A stretch of 64,000 nucleotides of DNA from Acinetobacter sp. ANC 4910 (GTDB taxonomy: Bacteria; Pseudomonadota; Gammaproteobacteria; Pseudomonadales; Moraxellaceae). Shown one piece after another: positions 58,297 through 64,000 of the stretch (the stretch's first letter is position 1; every line of letters starts with the position of its first letter). Location of the stretch: contig NZ_SJNT01000002.1 of NCBI RefSeq assembly GCF_004331035.1, positions 62,001-126,000 on the forward strand, in the 5' to 3' direction. The notes beneath the pieces are model-generated. The model saw nothing but the letters and a program-made list of their open reading frames with translations. It had not been told where the DNA came from and did no database searches. The position numbers and the translations under genes were made by a program.

Positions 58297-58806
58297 TCAT
58301 TTTTTAAAATAAAGCATACTTTTCAAAACATTGTCTTTAAATACATAATGATGAATTAATGCCGCACATGCATGAAAGCCGATCAGTACCATAAAGAAAT
58401 TCCCTAGAAATTCATGGATTTCACCAATTATTTCTACATCCCATGAATTACTTATGAGGGGTAAACTCATTCCAAACAACTGATAACCCTCGGCTAAACC
58501 AGATAAAGTTACCCAGCCCAACACAGGAATTAAAAATAACAATGAATAAAGCGTGTATTTCACCATCAAAAATAATGTTCTTTGATATTTACTCCTTGGT
58601 TTATTCTGTGGAATATCTTTTCGATAAATAGAAATTATTATAATTCTGATCAAAAATAACAGAAATACGGATATCCCAGCAAAAACATGGAGTTCTCCAC
58701 TTTTTAAATGCACTGTTGGGTCTCCCCCAGTGGTATAAGCCAACACGACCAGGAAGAGCGTAAGCCAATGGATGATCATTATGGGCAAAGGATATTTATT
58801 TTTCAT
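58297..58806 (-). CDS. Cytochrome b561-family protein
   Basis: 169-residue di-heme membrane cytochrome with four helices, of the bacterial YceJ/CybB type, thought to pass electrons from the quinone pool (for example to superoxide or to periplasmic partners). Heme-ligand His are in MIIHWLTLFLVVLAY near 9-23, GELHVFAGISVFLLF near 39-53, and IHEFLGNFFMVLIGFHACAALIHHY near 131-155. Start ATG at 58806, with AGGGG 6 nt before it; the upstream TTG start is rejected. A Fur-like site lies 126 nt upstream. Confidence 0.9.
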   Translation of the reverse strand: MKNKYPLPIMIIHWLTLFLVVLAYTTGGDPTVHLKSGELHVFAGISVFLLFLIRIIIISIYRKDIPQNKPRSKYQRTLFLMVKYTLYSLLFLIPVLGWVTLSGLAEGYQLFGMSLPLISNSWDVEIIGEIHEFLGNFFMVLIGFHACAALIHHYVFKDNVLKSMLYFKK

Positions 58807-58931
58807 AACAACCCCTAAATTCAAAACTATAAATAGATTTTAATACATTATAAAAAGGATCTTAAATTTAAATTAATTTATGAAAATATTTTTAAAATCA
58901 AACACTAAAAATCAAGGCTATTTCGTATTAA

Positions 58932-58950
58932 AATAAAAATAATCATTCTC
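58932..58950. promoter_or_regulatory. Fur-box-like sequence upstream of the cytochrome b561 gene
   Basis: AATAAAAATAATCATTCTC agrees with the 19-bp Fur consensus at 15 positions by my count. It lies in the promoter-length gap before the cytochrome b561 and CDF genes. Confidence 0.4.
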
Positions 58951-59213
58951 AACTTCATTCATTTTAGATTCATAGATAAATATAAGATCCGACTAAATTT
59001 TAGATATTTTTATTTTATTACGTTTAATTCAAGAATATTGTATACATAGATTTTATTGCGTAAAAGTCAAAAATCAAACGTGAGCATCGTTCTCTTTTTT
59101 TAAGCAAAACTAGGGATGAAATCTACCACATCCTCTTTTAGAGTTTAATTCAGCCAATGTTCTAACTCTAAAATTTATTAAGTGATATCAAAGCAATTCG
59201 TGATATAGCAAAA
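58951..59213. other. AT-rich intergenic stretch, no gene seen
   Basis: Part of the 685-nt gap between the cytochrome b561 gene and ribA. No reading frame, hairpin or repeat stands out here. Confidence 0.4.
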
Positions 59214-59383
59214 ATGAAGAAATGCTTGAATTTAAGTAGACTCATCGGTGTACGCATGTTCGCTGTTTAGGCTTATGCAGATGAGAATGATGATTAACGC
59301 AATACGAAAAAATAGGTGCATTCAACAAAGCTGTTTCACATAAAATTCACTATCTAATGAATATTATTGGATTGAAAGTTTAA
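59214..59383 (+). pseudogene. Possible remnant of a small exported protein
   Basis: ATG at 59214 opens MKKCLNLSRLIGVRMFAV, then a TAG, AYADENDD, TAA, RNTKK; after one frameshift IGAFNKAVSHKIHYLMNIIG follows and ends at TAA 59381-59383. The start looks like a signal peptide ending AYA. The reading is short and broken, so it may be chance. Confidence 0.25.
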
Positions 59384-59491
59384 TAACCTTACGAACTAAG
59401 CAAACACTTCATAAATTGAACACGTGCCTTAACTTGTTTAAGTTTAATTTAGCGTTTTTTATCTATTATCAAGATATAGGTGGATGATCCA

Positions 59492-60094
59492 GTGGCTATA
59501 GAATTTGTTTCCAAATCAAAGTTACCTACTGCATTTGGCGATTTTGAAATTATAGCATTTCAAGATCAACGTACTGGTGAAGAACATATCGCTCTTGCTA
59601 AAGGGATGAATGCTGCCCCCAATCAACCTGTACTGGTCAGAATTCATTCAGAATGTTTAACAGGGGATGCTTTTGGATCACTCAAATGTGATTGTGGTCC
59701 ACAATTACACTCAACCATGAAAATGATTAATGATGCAGGTCAAGGTGTCATTTTATACCTGCGCCAAGAAGGTCGTGGTATAGGACTGACCAATAAAATT
59801 CGAGCCTACGCACTTCAAGACCAAGGACATGATACTCTTGATGCTAATTTATTATTAAACCTGCCAGCGGATGCTCGCAAGTATGATATGTGCACAATTA
59901 TGCTCGATTATTTACAAATAAAAGACGTCAAGTTAATTACCAATAATCCATTTAAAATCAAATCTTTGACCGATTTAGGTATTAATGTAGTTGAACGTAT
60001 TCCTTTGAAAGTAGGCTTAAATAGCTTTAATAAGAATTATCTCGAAACAAAGCAAAAACGCATGTCACATCTGTATGATAATAGTGATTTTTAA
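59492..60094 (+). CDS. ribA: GTP cyclohydrolase II
   Basis: First step of riboflavin synthesis: GTP to 2,5-diamino-6-ribosylamino-pyrimidinone phosphate with loss of formate and PPi. 200 residues from GTG 59492, the family length, with AGGTGG 8 nt upstream; a GTG 12 nt earlier is less likely. Zinc ligands are the Cys at about 55, 66 and 68 ([20 protein letters not shown]). The catalytic block is [20 protein letters not shown] near 90-109. It stands alone, without other rib genes or an evident FMN riboswitch. Confidence 0.94.
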   Translation: MAIEFVSKSKLPTAFGDFEIIAFQDQRTGEEHIALAKGMNAAPNQPVLVRIHSECLTGDAFGSLKCDCGPQLHSTMKMINDAGQGVILYLRQEGRGIGLTNKIRAYALQDQGHDTLDANLLLNLPADARKYDMCTIMLDYLQIKDVKLITNNPFKIKSLTDLGINVVERIPLKVGLNSFNKNYLETKQKRMSHLYDNSDF

Positions 60095-60250
60095 AAGGTA
60101 TTAATCTTAGACACAAACTATCTGTTTTGGCTTAATTTTTAACATCAGTGCTTTGTTTTATAAAGTTTTTCTGCATAGGTGAAAATAGTAGATGTTTTCA
60201 ATAGCAAAAAAACGATCACCTCTAGTTAAAAATTTACATTGAAATTTCCA

Positions 60251-60266
60251 TCTCCCTTTCGGGAGA
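60251..60266. repeat. REP-like hairpin TCTCCC / GGGAGA
   Basis: A 6-bp stem with TTTC loop between the convergent ribA and trpA genes, of the same CTCCC-type as 26819-26840. It may also help termination. Confidence 0.4.
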
Positions 60267-60333
60267 AGGCTAAGATAAAATACTGTTTTATATTCAATTA
60301 TGGTTTTAAAGAAGATTTATGAAAGGCGCCAGC

Positions 60334-61122
60334 CTATTCTTTATTTTGTCTCAGTATCTGTGAAAAAACTGTGACCTTTTCTAAAGTCGCGTTCATTCCC
60401 TTATTAAAAAAAGTATCGACAAGTGCTGAACCGATAACAATAAGATCTGCTTTATTGGCTAGTGCTTTAACATGGTTTTCATTTTTGATCCCAAAGCCAA
60501 TTGCAACTGGAATATTAAAAATAGGCTTGATTTCAGCAATCTTTTTCTCAAGATTAGCCAAATTTAAGTCTCCTCCTGTTAAGCCATTTTCTGCTACATG
60601 ATATAAAAAACCTGTCGCGCGCGCTGAAATTTGCTCTAACCTTTCAACTGGGGTAGTCGGCGCTGTCATTGCAATTAAATGCATATTTTTTTCACTTAAC
60701 TGCACTTCAAATTTTTCTCGATATCCATATGGAGCATCTAAAATCAATATTCCATCTATAAGATTTTCTGTTTCGGCGACAAGTGTCTCGAAACCATATT
60801 GCATAATCGGATTTAAATAAGTCATGAAAATTATTGGTGTCTGGTCATCATGCAGCCTGATTGCTTTTACTAACTCAATGGTCTGTTTTACCGTTTGACC
60901 TGCACTTAATGCCCTAAGATGTGCTGCCTGAATGATCTCGCCATCTGCCACTGGATCTGAAAAAGGAATGCCAACTTCAATAATGTCAGCCCCAGCTTGA
61001 CCTAATTGACTTAACAGACGACAACTTTCTGCGAAATTAGAATCTCCAGCAGTAAAATAACAGACCAGACCGCTTCGATTTTCCAGTTTCAATTGCTCTA
61101 ATTTTTGATCTAGACGGTTCAT
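60334..61122 (-). CDS. trpA: Tryptophan synthase alpha chain
   Basis: Cleaves indole-3-glycerol phosphate to indole and glyceraldehyde 3-phosphate, passing indole to TrpB. 262 residues, TIM barrel. The catalytic Glu lies in [18 protein letters not shown] near 44-61, and the catalytic Asp is that of [12 protein letters not shown] near 126-137 (DAPY in place of the more usual DxPxE). GLTGGDLNL near 180-188 and [10 protein letters not shown] near 211-220 form the phosphate site. Its ATG overlaps the trpB stop by 4 nt, so the two are coupled. Confidence 0.95.
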   Translation of the reverse strand: MNRLDQKLEQLKLENRSGLVCYFTAGDSNFAESCRLLSQLGQAGADIIEVGIPFSDPVADGEIIQAAHLRALSAGQTVKQTIELVKAIRLHDDQTPIIFMTYLNPIMQYGFETLVAETENLIDGILILDAPYGYREKFEVQLSEKNMHLIAMTAPTTPVERLEQISARATGFLYHVAENGLTGGDLNLANLEKKIAEIKPIFNIPVAIGFGIKNENHVKALANKADLIVIGSALVDTFFNKGMNATLEKVTVFSQILRQNKE

Positions 61123-62330
61123 GCTGTAGCTCCTGCAAGATATTTTTTGACCGTATTTAAGTCTTTGTCACCTCTGCCACTTAAATTGACAATAATGATC
61201 TGTTCTGGCTGCATTTCTTGAGCAAGTTGAATCGCATATGCAATCGCATGGGAACTCTCAAGCGCAGGAATAATGCCCTCCTGTTGGCTTAAAAGCTGAA
61301 ACGCATTTACGGCTTCTTGGTCGGTTATAGCCGTATATGTCACACGCCCAGTTTCAAACAGAAGGCCATGCTCAGGACCGACACCAGGATAATCTAAGCC
61401 AGCTGATATAGAATGCCCTTCCAAAATTTGCCCATCTAAATCTTGTAATAAATAGGTTAAATTGCCATGCAGCACACCAACTTGACCTTTGCAAATAGAG
61501 GCGGCATGTTCACCAGTATGTGTGCCTTTTCCACCCGCCTCAACGGCAAACATTTTGACATTCAGATCTTCTAGAAAAGGATGCATCAGCCCTAATGCGT
61601 TTGATCCCCCACCGACACAAGCAACTAGAGCATCGGGCAGTTTATTTTCTTTAAGGAGTATTTGATTTCTGGCTTCTAGACCAATAATTTTCTGAAATTC
61701 TCTGACCATAGTCGGATATGGATGAGGACCTGCACCCGTACCCAACAGGTAATAGGTTGTATCGACATGACGAATCCAGTCACGTAATGCTTCGTTCATG
61801 GCATCTTTTAAAGTACCACGACCTTTTTGAACACTTCTGACTTCAGCTCCGAGTAATTTCATGCGTTCAACATTCATTTCTTGGCGCTGAATATCTGTTT
61901 CTCCCATAAAAATGGTGCATTTCATCTTAAACAGTGCACAAACCGTTGCTGTTGCCACACCATGTTGTCCAGCACCAGTTTCTGCAATGATTCTGGTTTT
62001 CCCCATAAATTTAGCCAATAAGATTTGCCCGACACAATTATTGATCTTATGTGCACCCGTATGGTTCAAATCTTCTCGCTTGAGATAGATTCGAGCGCCT
62101 CCCGCATAAGCTGTTAGATTTTTTGCATAAAATAGAGGACTAGGACGACCAACAAAGTCCGTTAAAATATCTTGATATTCAGCCCAAAATTCAGGTTTGT
62201 GCCGAACAGTATTAAAGGCTTGCTCTAATTCTTGAAGTGCGGGCATTAAGCTTTCTGGCATGTAACATCCGCCAAATTTACCAAAAAATCCCAATTCATC
62301 AGGACCACTACCTGTATAAGGGGTCGTCAT
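61119..62330 (-). CDS. trpB: Tryptophan synthase beta chain
   Basis: PLP enzyme joining indole and serine to tryptophan. 403 residues. The PLP Lys is near 95 in [17 protein letters not shown]. Other marks: [15 protein letters not shown] near 61-75, [19 protein letters not shown] near 116-134, [16 protein letters not shown] near 236-251 (phosphate loop) and [14 protein letters not shown] near 305-318. It reads from a promoter shared divergently with the LysR gene at 62431; no trpF or accD is next to it. Confidence 0.97.
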   Translation of the reverse strand: MTTPYTGSGPDELGFFGKFGGCYMPESLMPALQELEQAFNTVRHKPEFWAEYQDILTDFVGRPSPLFYAKNLTAYAGGARIYLKREDLNHTGAHKINNCVGQILLAKFMGKTRIIAETGAGQHGVATATVCALFKMKCTIFMGETDIQRQEMNVERMKLLGAEVRSVQKGRGTLKDAMNEALRDWIRHVDTTYYLLGTGAGPHPYPTMVREFQKIIGLEARNQILLKENKLPDALVACVGGGSNALGLMHPFLEDLNVKMFAVEAGGKGTHTGEHAASICKGQVGVLHGNLTYLLQDLDGQILEGHSISAGLDYPGVGPEHGLLFETGRVTYTAITDQEAVNAFQLLSQQEGIIPALESSHAIAYAIQLAQEMQPEQIIIVNLSGRGDKDLNTVKKYLAGATA

Positions 62331-62430
62331 CTCATATCTCTTGCTGTATCCATTTTTTTCATCTTAAAATATTTTCATTTTTCTGATAATTGATATATTT
62401 TGAGCTCATGATGTTAGAAAAATTTACAAC

Positions 62431-63324
62431 ATGAAACGTAGAACACTCCCTCCCCTTAATGCTTTAAAAGCATTTGAAGCCGTCGCCAGAAATAAAAGTT
62501 TCAGCTTAGCTGCGGAAGAATTGTGTGTCACTCATAGTGCAATTAGCCACCAAATAAAGCAGTTAGAAGAATGGTTAGATAAAAAATTGTTTATTCGACA
62601 TTCCTCTACCATCTCTCTGACAACGGATGCAGAAGAATTATCTCGAGTTTGTACGCATCTTTTTAATCGTTTAGAACAATGCGTCTTTGAGTTAACAAAT
62701 AAAACATCAGAGGTAGAAGTGGTAATAGGCGCTTCTCATAGTTTTATGGCAAATTGGCTGATTCCCCGATTAGAAAAGCTCGAAGTCATTTATCCCAATA
62801 TCCATATCAAATTAATGACATGTAATGACTTAAAATTGTTAGAAAAAGAGAAAGTTGACATATTTATCAATAGCATCAGTGAGCATCATCTACTTCCCAA
62901 CTTTTTGAATAAATATCTTTTATTTCCCGATAACATGGGGCCTATTTGTAATCGTGAAATAAATCCGCTTCACACAAAAAATGATCTTTTAAATTATCCA
63001 TTACTTCATACCCACTCAAATAAAAGTGCATGGCATACATGGTTTGATCAGTCTAAGATTAACTTTTCCCCAAAAGCGAATGATCGTTATTTTGATCGTC
63101 TCAATTTAATGATAGAGGCGGCTGTTTCAGGCTTAGGAATTGCGATAGCCCCTCAAATTTTAGTCGAAAAAGAAATATTAAATGGAAGGGTCATTGCCCC
63201 TTTTGGTTTTATCTATTGTGACTATAATTTTTATGCAATGGTCAGAAAAAATAATGAGAATCGTGATGTCATGAATATCATTGATTGGTTAATGACTGAA
63301 GAAAAAAGAGAAAGTGAAATTTAA
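62431..63324 (+). CDS. trpI: TrpI-like LysR regulator divergent from trpBA
   Basis: 297-residue LysR-type regulator. The helix-turn-helix is LNALKAFEAVARNKSFSLAA near 8-27 with ELCVTHSAISHQIKQLEEWL. The effector half has WLIPRLEKLEVIYPN near 107-121 and EAAVSGLGIAIAPQILVEKE near 230-249. It resembles Pseudomonas TrpI, which activates trpBA with indole-glycerol phosphate as inducer, and here it has the same divergent position 100 nt from trpB. The GcvA group is the nearest alternative. Confidence 0.85.
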   Translation: MKRRTLPPLNALKAFEAVARNKSFSLAAEELCVTHSAISHQIKQLEEWLDKKLFIRHSSTISLTTDAEELSRVCTHLFNRLEQCVFELTNKTSEVEVVIGASHSFMANWLIPRLEKLEVIYPNIHIKLMTCNDLKLLEKEKVDIFINSISEHHLLPNFLNKYLLFPDNMGPICNREINPLHTKNDLLNYPLLHTHSNKSAWHTWFDQSKINFSPKANDRYFDRLNLMIEAAVSGLGIAIAPQILVEKEILNGRVIAPFGFIYCDYNFYAMVRKNNENRDVMNIIDWLMTEEKRESEI

Positions 63325-63369
63325 TCCTTGATCATCAAAATTCTATGCAATGTACTGTCTTTAGCATCT

Positions 63370-63438
63370 ATCTTCACATTCTGTTCACTTCAGCCTCTCT
63401 AAAGTGGGAGGATAAACTGTGAAGATGGACAGTGAACA
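63370..63438 (+). promoter_or_regulatory. Two crossed inverted repeats ending at the start codon of the lipoprotein gene
   Basis: ATCTTCACA (63370-63378) pairs with 63418-63426, and TGTTCACT (63382-63389) pairs with AGTGAACA (63431-63438). The arms interleave A-B-A'-B', a pseudoknot order in RNA. B' ends on the A of the start codon. Read as DNA, the same bases are TTCAC twice with 11-bp phasing and GTGAA twice with 13-bp phasing, an operator-like pattern. Confidence 0.4.
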
Positions 63439-63505
63439 TGAATCAAGTCAAAACGTTAATGGCAATTGCCTTATCCTTACCAGTGCTTTTCCTGTCAGGA
63501 TGTAA
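63419..63505 (+). CDS. Possible 28-codon leader peptide overlapping the lipoprotein start
   Basis: GTG at 63419 has GGGAGGA 6 nt before it, the best ribosome site in the region, and opens 28 codons (VKMDSEHESSQNVNG and on) to a TAA at 63503-63505, in another frame from the lipoprotein gene. The product is unlike a signal or known leader. It may control translation of the lipoprotein, or be chance. Confidence 0.25.
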   Translation: MKMDSEHESSQNVNGNCLILTSAFPVRM

Positions 63506-64000
63506 AAGTGTTCCTCATTATTCCTCTGATTATGCAAATGCCAGAGCGAGTATTCAGGGAATACCCTTAGATGATGCAAAAGCACTAGAAATCGGCACCC
63601 GCTTCACTTCGGCATTTAATACCTTGGGCACACCTAAATTCGTTGAAAATGCTGGAGCACTGTATGCAGATCAGCTTTTTATTAACGATACTCTGTCGCA
63701 ATTTTCATCGCGTAAAAAACTGCTTGAACACTTTCAGGGTATGAACCAGCGGGTGAGTAATGTAACTGTCAGTCTATTAAATACTTCATATCATCAAGAC
63801 TCTGCCTATGTACATTGGCATATGGTTTATGATTTTAAAATGTTCGGCAAGACACGAACAATGGATTCATTTGGAATCAGTGAAATAAAGGTCAACCCAA
63901 ACCATCGGATTATTTTCCAACAAGATTTCTGGGATCCTGCCAATGGTCTGTATCGTTCTTTGCCCTATGTAGGAGGAACCTATTCATGGGTACTGCCTTT
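63438..64000 (+). CDS. Lipoprotein, start only (3' end outside window)
   Basis: The frame is open from ATG 63438 to the edge (187 codons). The N-terminus MNQVKTLMAIALSLPVLFLS then GCKS is a lipoprotein signal with the acylated Cys near 22. The next 160 residues include YADQLFINDTLSQFSSRKKL and YHQDSAYVHWHMVYDFKMFG, a pattern of the SnoaL/NTF2-like fold (substrate pocket or binding domain). No close partner is visible on this side. Function unknown. Its own ribosome site is poor compared with the overlapping GTG frame. Confidence 0.75.
   Translation, partial: MNQVKTLMAIALSLPVLFLSGCKSVPHYSSDYANARASIQGIPLDDAKALEIGTRFTSAFNTLGTPKFVENAGALYADQLFINDTLSQFSSRKKLLEHFQGMNQRVSNVTVSLLNTSYHQDSAYVHWHMVYDFKMFGKTRTMDSFGISEIKVNPNHRIIFQQDFWDPANGLYRSLPYVGGTYSWVLP

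Noticed and set aside
59384..59491. FMN riboswitch before ribA
   Set aside because: The short AT-rich leader lacks the conserved multi-helix pattern.

Overview
The window looks like a chromosomal segment of an AT-rich gammaproteobacterium of the genus Acinetobacter. The evidence is the pilG-H-I-J-chpA twitching cluster, an IclR-type pobR divergent from a 404-residue pobA, a complete phenylacetate (paa) cluster with paaX/paaY, a run of secreted proteins of the DUF6160/Fil type, and an orphan vgrG island of Acinetobacter style. No rRNA, tRNA, CRISPR array, insertion sequence or prophage was seen.

Layout. 1-5120: Pil-Chp chemosensory system, minus strand (chpA runs off the left edge). 5403-10294: a DUF4124-type secreted protein and a two-gene RND efflux pump. 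10384-12099: proS. 12157-17807: four-gene operon of secreted proteins sharing a short motif just after the signal peptide. 18094-26755: housekeeping and small hypothetical genes (dcd, LysE exporter, DUF2062, apbC, a LEA-like helical protein, a HEPN-like membrane protein, metG). 26819-27291: an intergenic region with two inverted copies of a three-hairpin repeat. 28887-42312: phenylacetate catabolism, paaABCDEFGHJK-X-Y on the minus strand and paaZ divergent, followed by an MFS transporter. 44093-44996: a decayed gene coupled to a GNAT acetyltransferase. 45074-47244: pobA/pobR. 48335-53368: type VI secretion island (vgrG, DUF4123 adaptor, unknown 141-residue protein, effector, putative immunity protein, then a fragment of a second effector/immunity pair). 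53745-56240: broken dsdC and intact dsdA. 56356-60094: hydrolase, CDF metal transporter, cytochrome b561, ribA. 60334-63324: trpBA with a divergent TrpI-like regulator. 63438-64000: start of a lipoprotein gene.

How it works together. Two aromatic routes are present: PaaK activates phenylacetate, PaaABCE with PaaD epoxidises the CoA ester, PaaG isomerises it, PaaZ opens the ring, and PaaJ/F/H finish beta-oxidation; PobA makes protocatechuate from 4-hydroxybenzoate. The accessory parts are the vgrG island, the dsd locus and the trpBA/trpI locus. Three loci (vgrG start, dsdC, the gene before the acetyltransferase) carry in-frame stops, each one C-to-T change from a sense codon. The least understood material is the four-gene secreted operon, the uncharacterised T6SS effector with its duplicated fragment, the composite hairpin repeat, and the structured leader of the last gene. 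Annotation is by eye from sequence alone; family names rest on recognised motifs, not on searches.
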